A stretch of 64,000 nucleotides of DNA from Streptomyces graminofaciens. GTDB taxonomy: Bacteria; Actinomycetota; Actinomycetes; Streptomycetales; Streptomycetaceae. The notes beneath the pieces are model-generated. The model was not told the DNA's origin. It searched no databases and saw nothing but the letters and a program-made list of their open reading frames with translations. Numbering within the stretch: the first letter of the stretch is position 1; the number at the start of each line of letters is the position of its first letter. Made by a program: the position numbers and the translations under genes. The stretch lies in contig NZ_AP018448.1 in the NCBI RefSeq assembly GCF_030294945.1, positions 9,148,501 through 9,212,500 of the forward strand, read 5' to 3'. Below are positions 1 through 8,461 of this stretch, piece by piece.

Positions 1-164
1 AGGAACACAACACCTCCCACCGCAAGGTCCGTGCCCGCGTCGAGCACGCCTTCGCCCGCATGAAGACCTGGAAGATCCTCCGCGACTGCCGACTCAAGGG
101 CGACGGCGTCCACCACGCCATGCTCGGCATCGCCCGCCTGCACAACCTCACCCTCGCCGGCTGA
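1..164 (+). CDS. C-terminal end of a DDE transposase (runs in from outside the window)
   Basis: An open frame enters from the left edge (first full codon at base 3) and stops at TGA 162-164, giving 53 residues. The stretch VRARVEHAFARMKTWKIL, followed by a basic and hydrophobic tail, is typical of the last helix of IS5-type (DDE_Tnp_4-like) transposases, where the glutamate is the third catalytic acid. The N-terminal part lies outside the window, so I cannot say whether the gene is intact. It is the first of several transposase sequences around the plasmid-like module that follows. Confidence 0.7.
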   Translation, partial: EHNTSHRKVRARVEHAFARMKTWKILRDCRLKGDGVHHAMLGIARLHNLTLAG

Positions 165-218
165 CGCAGAAGCAGGCAGGTCAACAAACACGTCGTAGAT
201 CATTTACGGGACAACGCT

Positions 219-240
219 TAGGCGGATAGCTATCCGCCTA
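219..240. repeat. 22-base perfect palindrome
   Basis: The two 11-base arms (TAGGCGGATAG and its complement) meet with no spacer. It lies between the stop of the transposase (164) and the stop of the minus-strand ParA-partner gene (320). It could act as a two-way terminator for the converging genes or as a protein-binding site of the partition module. There is no T-run, so the role is inferred only. Confidence 0.55.
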
Positions 241-319
241 TTGGGCTATTGGAATAGTCGGCAGGGAAGGTGGCCGCGCCCTGGCGTGGATGCGGCCACC
301 TTGCGCGCTGCGGTCGTGT

Positions 320-1078
320 TCAGAAGCCGCGGGCGGTGAGCCACTCGTCCAGCGCGACCGAGACGATGTCGCCGATGGGCAGGTGATCGAGTTCGTTGTC
401 CAGCGCGAAGCGCTTGATGCGCTTCTTCAGCTTCAGCGCCGCGGGAACCGACGAGTCGAGGCTCTCGCGCGCGATGATGCGCTGGTTGAGAAGGACGGCA
501 ACGTCGGGAACGTCCGAGGGGCGACCGGGCCCGTGCGCATACGGCGTACCCACGCTGGACGCCTCCTGCGATCGAGCGTTCTGTTCCTGGTATCCCGGGC
601 CCTCGGTCCTCACCGGGAACGTCGTGCCGCCTGCCATCGGTGGAACTGCCGGGCGAATGGCCACCTCGGCAGCCGGGACCACAGGCGGGGCTTGCCGCTC
701 CACCGGCTCGCCAGGGGCCCCGGCCCCCGCGTCTGGGGCGACGACGGCCGGGCGAACCGGCTGACTCGTGGCCAGCTCCGACACGAGGCCGCTCTGCGTG
801 ACCTCGGCGGTCGGCTGGGTGGAGGGCCGCGCCGCTTCGAGCGCCGTCTCGGTCCGGCCCCGTGCCGACCGCTCGATGGGAACCGTCGAAGGAGCGGGCT
901 GAACCTGCGGCTCGCCTGCAGGGGGACGGCCGTCGCCCTGGGCGGCGGCTTCCTCGGCAGCGAACTGCTCGTGGGTGAGCTCGGCGGCCGGGGGAGGAGG
1001 CGGAGGGGTCGTCTTCCTTGCTCCGCCCAAGGCACGACCGCCGGTGCGGCGTGCGGGGGGCTTCATGCGTTCGGTCAT
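320..1078 (-). CDS. ParA-partner protein (ParB-like position), 252 aa
   Basis: The gene starts at an ATG that overlaps the parA stop by four bases (ATGA, 1075-1078), so the two are translationally coupled. The N-terminal two thirds are rich in proline, alanine and glutamate (a PPPPPP run near residue 24) and look disordered. The last 70 or so residues form a compact basic/hydrophobic region with LKLKKRIKRFALDNELDHLP followed by a DEWL segment, which could be a small DNA-binding fold. No canonical ParB/Spo0J motif is visible. A gene directly downstream of a small ParA in an actinobacterial plasmid is usually the centromere-binding partner; that role is inferred from position. Confidence 0.6.
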   Translation of the reverse strand: MTERMKPPARRTGGRALGGARKTTPPPPPPAAELTHEQFAAEEAAAQGDGRPPAGEPQVQPAPSTVPIERSARGRTETALEAARPSTQPTAEVTQSGLVSELATSQPVRPAVVAPDAGAGAPGEPVERQAPPVVPAAEVAIRPAVPPMAGGTTFPVRTEGPGYQEQNARSQEASSVGTPYAHGPGRPSDVPDVAVLLNQRIIARESLDSSVPAALKLKKRIKRFALDNELDHLPIGDIVSVALDEWLTARGF

Positions 1079-1791
1079 GCTGCGGTCAGCTCCTTCATCA
1101 GCTTGGCGTACTCGCTCAGCTCGGTCGGGATCTCGCCGAAGGCCTCCATGTAGTGCACCCAGGAGTGGATGGTGGTCTCGGCGAGTGGGAACGCCTCGTC
1201 GCGGTCCGGGCCGATGCCCTCGCCCTCGGCGGGGTCGAGGAGCTTGTCCTTCGCGTTGCGAGGCAGGCTGGTGCGGTCGTCGGCCTTGACCATGACGACG
1301 TGGGCGGTGACGCCGTGCTCGTTGCGTGCGGCGGCGCGCTCGGCCTCGTCGAAGGTGGCCACGAGTTTGCGGCGCTCGATCTTGGTGGGGGCGACCGGCA
1401 CGAGCAGCAGGTTCGCCTCGGTAACAGCCTCGTGGAAGATCCGGGCGCTGCCGCCGCCGGCGTCGACCACGATCGCGCCGAACTCGGCGCGCTTGACCCG
1501 GATGTACTCGGCGATGTCGTCGAACGGGTACCGCTCGACAACCAGGTTCTCGGGAATCTCGAAGCCGGCGGCCTGGGCGACCTTGAACCAGTCGTAGGCG
1601 GACTGACTGGTCGCGTCGGCGTCCAGCAGCAACGTGGGCAGGCCGAGGACGACGGCGTAGTAGAGGGCGATGAACCAGGCCGAGGTGGTCTTGCCGGTGC
1701 CGCCCTTGAGCATGCCGACGACGATCACGAACGCGTCCCAGACGTGCTCTGTGGCTGCGGCCATGGTCTTGTGACGGGTGTTCTCGTTCAC
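1075..1791 (-). CDS. parA: ParA-family partition ATPase, 238 aa
   Basis: A small ParA/MinD-type ATPase that would position plasmid copies on the nucleoid. The deviant Walker A motif is clear (GMLKGGTGKTT, about residues 26-36, with the signature lysine), followed by LLLDADATSQSAYDW (Walker A') and IVVDAGGGSARI (Walker B). I chose the GTG at 1791 because AGGAG lies about 11 bases upstream; the open frame extends further up but that part is basic and low in complexity. There is no N-terminal HTH, so autoregulation, if any, must use another protein; the triple-HTH gene just upstream is the obvious candidate. Confidence 0.85.
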   Translation of the reverse strand: MNENTRHKTMAAATEHVWDAFVIVVGMLKGGTGKTTSAWFIALYYAVVLGLPTLLLDADATSQSAYDWFKVAQAAGFEIPENLVVERYPFDDIAEYIRVKRAEFGAIVVDAGGGSARIFHEAVTEANLLLVPVAPTKIERRKLVATFDEAERAAARNEHGVTAHVVMVKADDRTSLPRNAKDKLLDPAEGEGIGPDRDEAFPLAETTIHSWVHYMEAFGEIPTELSEYAKLMKELTAA

Positions 1792-1973
1792 GTGTGCTTG
1801 ATCTCCTGAAAGGGGAAGGGGTGTTGTCTCGTGCGGTGCTGATCGGTAGGTGCGTCTGCATGCGGACAGGGGAGGTGCCCGCGCGCCGTGGCTGCAGCCG
1901 GGATGGCTTTCGGACAGGTGGCGCAGCTGAGGAATGCGGTGGGCGGAGCGATGAAGAGCTCCGTCTGGTGCGC

Positions 1974-2546
1974 TCATGGCCGTTCCCCCTCACGGCGAGT
2001 AGGGACGTGGTTGTGCTGGGGCCGCATACGGGTGCCTGCTTGGTGCAGGAGCCGGTAGACGGTGGCGACGGAGTAGCTGTGCTCCCTGGCGAGGTCCGGG
2101 ACCGTGGCACCGGCTTCGTACCGCGCCCGCAGGGACACCGCGAGCTTCCGCCGCTCAGCGGCCCGCGCTGCGGCGCGCATCCGCAGGGTTTCCTGCGTAG
2201 CGCGCACGCTGCCGCCGGCCTCGATCAGCAGGCGCCGGGCACCGCGCCTCGTCTCTCCCGCGGCTGCGGCGAGTTCGGTGAGCGTTGCGCCGCGCTGCTC
2301 GTACAGGGTGCGCAGGTGAGCCGCGAGACGCTGGCGCGCTTGCGGATCCTGGCGCATTCGGCGGGTCTGCCACGACGTGCGCATCTCGGTCCCGGCGTCG
2401 TGTAGCCGGTTGAGGACCGTGCCGTAGGACAGGCCGCTGGCGGTGACCAGTTCGTCGACCGTGGCACCGGACTCGTACTGCTTGCGCAGGCTTTCAGGTG
2501 TCACCGCCTCGCTCGCGTCGGAGGTGACCGGGGGACGTGGGTTCAT
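1974..2546 (-). CDS. Small protein with three helix-turn-helix repeats, 190 aa
   Basis: The protein is almost entirely three copies of one 40-45 residue unit: an arginine-rich helix, 'YE.GATV.EL' or similar, then a recognition helix and a 'GT.MR' tail (about residues 20-60, 70-120 and 125-170). Each unit looks like a resolvase/MerR-type HTH (for example GATVPDLAREHSYSVATVYR). Such tandem HTHs suit binding to repeated DNA sites. The ATG overlaps the stop of the upstream replication-like gene by four bases (2543-2546), so both are made from one message. Role in replication or partition control is inferred from context. Confidence 0.65.
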   Translation of the reverse strand: MNPRPPVTSDASEAVTPESLRKQYESGATVDELVTASGLSYGTVLNRLHDAGTEMRTSWQTRRMRQDPQARQRLAAHLRTLYEQRGATLTELAAAAGETRRGARRLLIEAGGSVRATQETLRMRAAARAAERRKLAVSLRARYEAGATVPDLAREHSYSVATVYRLLHQAGTRMRPQHNHVPTRREGERP

Positions 2547-4081
2547 GCGACGGACTCCCATTCGCTGAGGGCTTCGGCATGGGCAGCGGCCAGCTCGTCG
2601 TAACTGCGCTGGTCGGCGGGCGTGATGAGGATCAGGCGGCCGTCGGTGGCGACCCGCCAGTCGGCGGCCGAATGTCCCGTGACCGGGTCGAGGACGCGCC
2701 CGTCGGGGGCGTGCCACGTGGGCGGGATCTCGTCGGGGCGCGGCACTGGTACCAGGACCTGACGGCCGTCGCGGACGATCACGAGAGCCCTGCTTCGGTG
2801 CTCCGAAAGCCGGTCCAGTGCCTCCTGGTAGGCCGCACGCTCCGCCGCGTGCAGTGCCTTGCGCCGGGCCGCGATGCCGCTGGTGCCGTGGTGCTCGGCG
2901 ACCTTGTCCCAGCCCTGTGCCGGCGCTGCAGTGTGGCCGTTGTCGGCGTCCGGGAGGTGGATACCGAAGCCCTCCAGCGCGCGTGGCGCGAGGGTCCAGG
3001 TCTCCCCGGTGTGCTGGACGAGGCCGTGGTCGGCCAGGCGCTTCAGGGTCCGGTAGGTGGTGGCGCGGGAGACCGAGGACGTACCGACGAGCTCGGCAAC
3101 GGTCTGGTCCGGGCGCAGGTGCAGGGCGCTGATGATCACGAGGGCGGCGCTGCCGAGGGCGTGGTGGGTGAAGGCGTCGTGGCCCATGAGTTGGCCGAGG
3201 ACGGTGGAGTCGATGTCGGCCGTCGTGGCCGTCTCAGGGGTGGTCCACTCCTCAAGTGCCGGGTCGGGGGGGAACCGAGTGGACCGGAAACGAGACAGCA
3301 GAGCGTGGTCGCCGTGACCGGGGATGGTGCCGTCGCCGAGGTACCAGGTGGAGCCCTCCCGGCCATGGCCCACCCGCAGACGCCGCAGCCAGCCACGCGG
3401 TCGCAGGACCGTCTCGTAGACGACCCTCAGTGTCGTGCGGGAGACCCCGGCTTCCTCCGCGGTCTGCCGCTCACTGGCGTGGTGCAGCGGGCCGCCCGCG
3501 ATCTCGGCGAAGTTCAGGTGCGCCCGCAGCACCCGCAGCGCGGTCCGGCCCCGTTCCCCGCGCCACGGTGTCGTTTCGATCCGGTCGCGCAGTGCGGCGA
3601 GGACTTCGTACGCCTCGTGCCGGGAACTCAGCGCGATGGTGGTGCTGATTGCGTCCGAGGCGCTGGCCCACACCCGGCGGATGTAGTCCAGGGCGCGGGA
3701 CTGCCCGGAGCGCAGTGCGATGTTGCGGGCGTGACGTCCGCCTTCGTGCTCGGGGTGCAGCAGGAGCTGCGTCAGCTGGCCGACGGTGCCGCCGGCGCGG
3801 GCCACGTGGCAGGCGATGGCCGCCGTGATCCTGTGGCCGTGCTCGGCCGCGCCCTGGCGATCCGCACGCAGGACCACGCTCCGACGGTCGGAGCCGAGCC
3901 GGCTGTAACTGCCGGTGGCGTAGCGGCCGGTGAGGTCGCCGAGCAGGACGAGATCGGCCGCGGCGGGAGGCAGCCGGTGAAGACCCAGTCGCTCGCTCGG
4001 GTGAATTGGTCGTCGGGGTGAGTCTGCCTGGTGGGTGTGGTGTGGCACTGTGGGGTCGTCTCGCAAGGACGTGGACGCCAC
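2543..4081 (-). CDS. Helix-turn-helix protein, possible plasmid replication initiator, 512 aa
   Basis: Large basic protein that heads the plasmid-like cassette. Two HTH regions can be seen: ERQTAEEAGVSRTTLRVVYE near residue 208, and a winged-helix-like segment with VSRATTYRTLKRLADHGLV near residue 330. The C-terminal 150 residues are charged and end in a tyrosine/aspartate-rich stretch. I do not recognise a named Rep family. Position upstream of the HTH gene, parA and the parA partner, with repeats just upstream, is the usual layout of actinobacterial plasmid replication-partition loci. The start is uncertain: GTG 4081 gives the longest form, and another GTG some 10 codons in is possible; neither has a strong ribosome-binding site. 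Confidence 0.55.
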   Translation of the reverse strand: MASTSLRDDPTVPHHTHQADSPRRPIHPSERLGLHRLPPAAADLVLLGDLTGRYATGSYSRLGSDRRSVVLRADRQGAAEHGHRITAAIACHVARAGGTVGQLTQLLLHPEHEGGRHARNIALRSGQSRALDYIRRVWASASDAISTTIALSSRHEAYEVLAALRDRIETTPWRGERGRTALRVLRAHLNFAEIAGGPLHHASERQTAEEAGVSRTTLRVVYETVLRPRGWLRRLRVGHGREGSTWYLGDGTIPGHGDHALLSRFRSTRFPPDPALEEWTTPETATTADIDSTVLGQLMGHDAFTHHALGSAALVIISALHLRPDQTVAELVGTSSVSRATTYRTLKRLADHGLVQHTGETWTLAPRALEGFGIHLPDADNGHTAAPAQGWDKVAEHHGTSGIAARRKALHAAERAAYQEALDRLSEHRSRALVIVRDGRQVLVPVPRPDEIPPTWHAPDGRVLDPVTGHSAADWRVATDGRLILITPADQRSYDELAAAHAEALSEWESVA

Positions 4082-4141
4082 CTGGGCCCGCTAAAACCAC
4101 AGGCGGTGTCCGGAACCGACCTCCAATCGGTGCCAAGCGAA

Positions 4142-4167
4142 GCCTCCAGGATTGCCGTCCTGGAGGC
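4142..4167. terminator. Strong hairpin, possible terminator
   Basis: A 10-base perfect stem (GCCTCCAGGA and its complement) around a 6-base loop, extendable by a few pairs with one bulge. It lies about 60 bases upstream of the replication-like gene, in a stretch without coding sense. It may terminate transcription arriving from the insertion sequences or be part of an origin. Confidence 0.5.
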
Positions 4168-4703
4168 CTTCGTATGCCTGGCCCCGCATCAGAGGCAGGC
4201 GTCCCCATCGCGGCTCGACCGAGATCGATTCGGAGTGTCGCCAGAGGAGTCCAGATCCGTTCGACACCGCCCTGACCTCGGCCGATTCGGGGCCAAACAG
4301 AGGGCGATTGCCTCTGACTGGCTCCGAGCAGCTCGGGTCGAACCCGGGTCGAATCAGAGCGGTTTCCTCTGACTGCCTCCGATCGCCTCTGCAACCCGAC
4401 CTAGCAGGTCACAACCGATCCAGCCCGTAAAGGTGCAGGTCAGAAGGGTGCTCAGGAATACCCGGCGTATAGCCCGACTCGTCTGCCAACAGGGCTCTGA
4501 CCTGGTCTTATTGCCTGGTCGGGGCCCTTCTCGTGTTTTCGGGCGCTTCTTGCTTCTACCTGAGAGTTCCCTGGAGCTCCGCGCAAGTGTGCACGTGTGC
4601 GCACTGGGGCGCGGTGCTGGACGGTGGGCTCGATGAGTACTGGCACCGAGCTCCAGGGGAACTGGGCGAATTCCAGTGATCGTCGCAACACGTAGTCGGT
4701 TGA
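4168..4703. other. Non-coding stretch between the plasmid-like module and the IS cluster
   Basis: No convincing gene. The left half is AT-richer and carries short direct repeats (separate entry). The right part, around 4640-4700, reads on the minus strand as the untranslated end that follows the IS30-type transposase stop (4704-4706). The exact end of that element cannot be fixed without comparison. Confidence 0.5.
4311..4382. repeat. Pair of 17-base direct repeats, iteron-like
   Basis: CCTCTGACTG followed by S-CTCCGA occurs at 4311-4327 and again at 4366-4382, 16 of 17 bases identical and 55 bases apart (about five helical turns). A shortened form (GCCTCTG) follows at 4385. Such helically phased repeats next to a replication-like gene recall iterons of plasmid origins, but two full copies are few. 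Confidence 0.45.
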
Positions 4704-4722
4704 TCAGGCAGCGAGCAGTTTA

Positions 4723-5573
4723 GACGTCGTCTCATTTGGCGAGTCTGCGGTAGCAGATGAGGCTGCAGGCAATGGCGGTGAAGGCCAGGAAGTGTTCGGC
4801 CTTGCGTTCGTAGCGGCGGTGCAGACGGCGGCAGCCGCCCAGCCATGACATCGTGCGCTCGATAGTCCAACGGTGTCGGCCGAGTCGCGTGGAGGACTCG
4901 ATGCCCTTGCGGGCGATGCGGTGCCGGATACCTCGCTTGCGTAGCCATCGGCGCAGGTGGTCGTAGTCGTAGCCTTTGTCCGCGTGCAGCTTGGCCGGCC
5001 GGCGTCTGCGCGGGCCGCGGCGGGAGCGGATCGGCGGGATGCCGCGCACCAGCGGCTCGAGTGCCTGGCTGTCATGCAGGTTCGCGCCGGAGATCCCGAC
5101 CGAGAGGGGTAAACCGGTCCGCTCGGTGATCAAGTGGACCTTCGAGCCCTTCTTGCCCCGGTCTACAGGATTCGGACCTGTCAGGTCCCCCCTTTCAGGG
5201 CCCGCATGTTCACCGAGTCGATCGCGCAACGTGACCAGTCCAACTCTCCGCGCGAGCCCAGTTCGTCGAGGATGACGCGGTGCAGCTTCGCCCAGACCCG
5301 GGCGGCGGTCCACTCGGTGAAGCGCCGGTGCGCGGTCGGCCCCGAGGGGCCGAAGACCGGCGGCAACTGCCGCCAGGTGCAACCCGTCGTGGCCACGAAG
5401 ATGATCGCGGCCAGCACCTCACGATCCCCGTACCGCCGCCGACCGCCGCCCTGCGGCCGCGATGGAGCAGGCGGGACCACCCACTGGAACAGTTCCCACA
5501 ACTCGTCCGGCACCATGCGCTCGACCATCACCACATCGTGCAGACTACCCAGCACTCCAAATGAGACGACGTC
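4723..5573 (-). mobile_element. Complete IS5-type insertion sequence, 851 bp
   Basis: Perfect 17-base inverted repeats bound the element (GACGTCGTCTCATTTGG at 4723-4739 and its complement at 5557-5573). TTA flanks both sides (4720-4722 and 5574-5576), a 3-base target duplication of the type made by IS5/IS427-group elements. It contains one split transposase. It sits 19 bases before the end of the IS30-type transposase frame. Confidence 0.88.
4732..5528 (-). CDS. IS5-type transposase made by frameshift (orfA + orfB)
   Basis: Two minus-strand frames overlap. OrfA starts at ATG 5528 (VERMVPDELWELFQW), carries the N-terminal HTH and ends ALKGGT-stop at 5181. OrfB is one base back (-1) and reads GPNPVDRGKKGSKVHLI, then HADKGYDYDHLRRWLRKRGI (a catalytic aspartate) and RWTIERTMSWLGG (the catalytic glutamate), stopping at 4732. 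The overlap holds AAAGGGGGG on the coding strand (complement at 5187-5195), a likely slippage run. OrfA plus OrfB gives about 265 residues, the usual length. The stop lies within the inverted repeat. Confidence 0.82.
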
Positions 5574-5763
5574 TTAGACAGACGCTCGGCTGGGGTTTTC
5601 CAGCCGAGCGTCTGTCGTGGGCGATTGTTCAGTTCGACAGGGACGGCGTCGAGGTCCCGGCGGGTGTGGGTGGACAGGTCGCTGCTCTTGGGGAAGTGCT
5701 GTCGCAGCAGGCCGTTCGTGTTCTCGCTGGAGCCGCGTTGGCAGGGGCTGGCCGGGTCGCTAA

Positions 5764-6663
5764 GGGGTGCTTTCAGAAAGCCGGGTGCTTGCGCGCGAGT
5801 GTCATGCAGTGGGCGAGTTGAAGGAAGGCGTCGTGCATGTCGTCGCGTACTTCCCAGCGGGTCCGTAGGCGGCGGGGGCCGTGGAGCCAGGCGATGGCGG
5901 ACTCGGCGACCCACCGGACCCTGCCCAGGCCCGAGCCGTGCGGCTGGCCGCGTCGGGCGATCTTCGGGGTGATACCGCGCTCGCGGAGTCGGCGGCGGTA
6001 GACGTCGTAGTCGTAGCCTCGGTCGGCGTATAACGTGCGGGGCTTGCGCCGGGGCCGGCCCCGCTTGCCCCGCACCGGCCCAAGGCTGTCGATCAGTGGC
6101 AGAAGCTGGGTGACATCGTGGCGGTGACCGCCGGTCAGCGACACCCGCAGTGGAGTGCCATGGGCGTCGGTCAGCACGTGATGCTTCGAGCCCGGCCGTG
6201 CGCGGTCACCGGGCTCGGACCGACTTTTGGGCTGCTTCGCCCCCGCTTGGCCTGCACATGAGAGGCGTCGATCGTGGCGCGGGAGAAGTCGAGACGGTCC
6301 GCCGCCCGCAACCCGTCCAGCAGCACCCGCTGGAGCTCCTCCCACACCCCGGCCTCCTGCCACTCGGCCAGCCGCCGCCAGCAGGTAGGACCGGAACCGA
6401 ACCCCAACTCCTGAGGCAGGAACTCCCACTGGACACCTGTGTACAGGACGAACAGCACACCCTGGAGCGTCTTGCGGTCATCGATCCGCTTGCGCCCCGG
6501 GTACCGGAACCGCCGCTCATGCTTCGGCAACAGCGGCTCGATCACCGCCCACAACTCGTCACTGACCTCCCACGGCTTCCGCCGCGCCATGGTCACACCC
6601 CACAAAAGACGGGATCACGTACATCTCCACCGTGCCACAACACGATCTTTCTGCAAGGACCCC
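5764..6663 (-). mobile_element. Second IS5-type insertion sequence, about 900 bp
   Basis: Imperfect inverted repeats bound it: GGGGTGCTTTCAGAAAG at 5764-5780 and the complement of GGGGTCCTTGCAGAAAG at 6647-6663 (15 of 17 match). TAA flanks both ends (5761-5763 and 6664-6666). It interrupts the IS30-type transposase between TNVPVY and the CQRGSSENTNG region. It is unrelated in end sequence to the 851-bp neighbour. Confidence 0.85.
5773..6590 (-). CDS. IS5-type transposase made by frameshift (orfA + orfB)
   Basis: OrfA begins at ATG 6590 (MARRKPWEVSDELWAVIEPL, a common IS5 start) and contains the HTH and LDFSRATIDASHVQAKRG; the zero frame continues out of phase to 6171. OrfB, in the -1 frame, reads GAKQPKSRSEPGDRARPGSK, YADRGYDYDVYRRRLRERGI (aspartate) and RWVAESAIAWLHGPRRLRTR (glutamate), ending at 5773. 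The coding strand has the perfect slippery heptamer C CCA AAA (complement at 6225-6231) in the right phase, so the product is expected by programmed -1 frameshifting. Confidence 0.83.
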
Positions 6664-7010
6664 TAAGTAGACCGGGACATTCGTAGCGATGGTGAACTCG
6701 TAGTTGTCGGCCATCTCGGAGCCCTGATCCCAGGTCAGGGACTGCTTCAGATGCGGCGGCAGGGCTTGCACGGTTGCCTGGAGGATGTCGCGGACGCTGA
6801 CGGCTGTGTGGTCGGCGGGTCGATGGATGAGCATGCCGAAGCGGGTGCTGCGTTCGACCAGCATTCCGATGGCGGAGCCGTTCTTCCTGCTGACTGACGA
6901 TCAGGTCGTCCAGCCAGTGGTCGGGAACGGCCCGGTCAGCGGCCTCGGCCGGGGACCTTTGCTGATCATGACCATGGGCTGCGAGAAGCGCTTTTGGCGC
7001 TGGAGTCGCT

Positions 7011-7437
7011 GATGGGTCTGGCGATGGGGTCTGCGAAGAGCCGGTCGTCGCCGGCGAAGGCGTGCACCTCGCCTGCCAGGACAGCCCTAACGCTGCCCAG
7101 CAGGTGGGCGTGGTCCGTCTTCGGGGTTGGAGCCACTGGGCGTGTGTGGACGCGGGGCGCCATTTTGTTGAGCAGCGTTGCCTTGAGCGGGATACAGGTA
7201 GAGCACTGAGGTGCCCTCCCGTCCTGTGTCGATTTGTGCCGCCAACTCGCCAACCGCTGGCTTTAGTTGTGTGAAAATCTGACTGCCATGTGGCATGGTC
7301 ATGGGCTCAGTCGATCGTTTGGGATCGGCGCAGAGGTAGGCGGTCACGGAGGAAGGCACTTGGCGAGGCACGAGGACAGCCGTAAGGGCGACGATCCTGC
7401 TCCCCTCCACGATCCCTCGCGGACATCCTCGTTCGTG
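7011..7437. other. IS30 remnant upstream end and spacer; no supported gene
   Basis: The first part may hold decayed 5' sequence of the IS30-type element, but no recognisable N-terminal transposase sequence was found. From about 7260 the sequence is the upstream region of the DUF3883 gene; the open frame of that gene extends to a TTG at 7267, but this extension (GGHGGRHLARHEDSRKGDD and similar) lacks protein-like character. Confidence 0.4.
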
Positions 7438-8376
7438 ATGGTCCACGTAGGCCAAGCGTCCGGAACCCAGCGCAATCTGCAGTACGGGATCGAAACTCGG
7501 TCGTGGGGGTTCCCTGTATGGAGGCCCGAGTACCGGTCCGCGCGCCCGCGCTTCGCCGTGCTGGCCACGGGAGTGGGTCCGCGCGTACAACTCGACGTAT
7601 GGAGTACCAAGAAGATCACTCTGTACCTGTTCGAAGTACGTGAGAACTTCTACGAGGCAGAGGCCCCTCACTGGCCGGACGAGGAAGCCGAGAACGCCAT
7701 CAAGTACCCGGTGCGCTTCGGCATCGAGCCGTTGGCTGTACTCCACGACGTCCGTCTCGATGAGGACGGGCCGCTTGGAATGGCCGCCAGTGACGCCATA
7801 CGTGTTTCGGGGACTCAACGAGGCATAGGCATGGTCGTCGACATGGATCCGCAGCCGTTGCTCGATGCGGCAGGGATCCCAGCGAACTGGTCCGAACGGC
7901 AGACGGTGGCCCTGAACCGCACGCCCGGCTTCACCGCGGAGCAGGTGAAGCCGCCCAAGCCACCGAAGCGGCCCTCCAGTGGAGCGGGCTTCGTTTCCGA
8001 CCCCAAGAAGCGCAAGGCCATCGAACTGCACGCGGAGGACATGGCAGTCGCTCACTACGAGGGGGAGGGCTGGACGGTCGAACGCCTTGGCAAGCCGTAC
8101 GACCTCCACTGCACCCGTGACAGGGAAGAGCGTCGCGTAGAGGTGAAGGGCACAACGGGAGCGGCCACGAGCGTCGACCTGACGATCAACGAGGTCGAGC
8201 ATGCCCGGGACCCGCAGAACACCGTGGACCTATTTGTGGTCAGTGACATCAAGGTGGACTTGCGGACCGACAACTACACAGCGAGTGGCGGCAGGGTGTT
8301 GCACCTCTATGACTGGGCGCCGGCTGAGGAGGACCTGAGGCCGCGGAGCTTCGAGTACCGCCTACCGCTCGCCTGA
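7438..8376 (+). CDS. DUF3883 (PD-(D/E)XK-like) protein, 312 aa
   Basis: The N-terminal half (HVGQASGTQRNLQYGIETRSW onward, with WGFP and an NFYE..PHWP segment) resembles small EVE/YTH-like modified-base-reading folds but I cannot name it. The C-terminal half is a DUF3883 domain: AIELHAEDMAVAHYEGEGW, then DLHC and RRVEVKGTTG, the D...ExK pattern of a PD-(D/E)XK nuclease-like fold. DUF3883 is common in restriction and other phage-defence proteins. I chose ATG 7438 because the conserved-looking part begins there; ATG 7288 is an alternative, and no strong ribosome-binding site decides. It lies 85 bases before the helicase gene and is probably co-transcribed. Confidence 0.68.
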   Translation: MVHVGQASGTQRNLQYGIETRSWGFPVWRPEYRSARPRFAVLATGVGPRVQLDVWSTKKITLYLFEVRENFYEAEAPHWPDEEAENAIKYPVRFGIEPLAVLHDVRLDEDGPLGMAASDAIRVSGTQRGIGMVVDMDPQPLLDAAGIPANWSERQTVALNRTPGFTAEQVKPPKPPKRPSSGAGFVSDPKKRKAIELHAEDMAVAHYEGEGWTVERLGKPYDLHCTRDREERRVEVKGTTGAATSVDLTINEVEHARDPQNTVDLFVVSDIKVDLRTDNYTASGGRVLHLYDWAPAEEDLRPRSFEYRLPLA

Positions 8377-8461
8377 CTGCCCAGATGCACTTCAGGGGTT
8401 CCGGGAGCAAGCCCCCGCTAGCCCCTTGCCTTCGAGTCCACCGCCCTTACGGAGATCTTCC

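Larger units (their letters stand above)
4704..7010 (-). pseudogene. IS30-family transposase, broken by two inserted IS elements
   Basis: Read on the minus strand, pieces of one IS30-type DDE transposase appear in order. From about 7010 to 6664 there is QRLQRQKRF..MVMIS, then VLRDIL-type sequence with LVERSTRFGMLIH, SLTWDQGSEMA and TNVPVYL. From 5763 to 5574 there is QRGSSENTNGLLRQHFPKS, then ELNNRPRQTLGW.TPAERLS. From 4722 to 4704 it ends KLLAA-stop. The breaks at 5764-6663 and 4723-5573 are exact IS insertions with 3-base target repeats. Removing the second insertion restores the reading frame ...PAERLSKLLAA-stop. A further frameshift near 6860 and a one-base discrepancy at the first junction show the copy was, or has become, defective. 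Confidence 0.8.

Noticed and set aside
7087..8202. 371-codon minus-strand frame opposite the DUF3883 gene
   Set aside because: The plus strand has the DUF3883 motifs; the minus frame has none.
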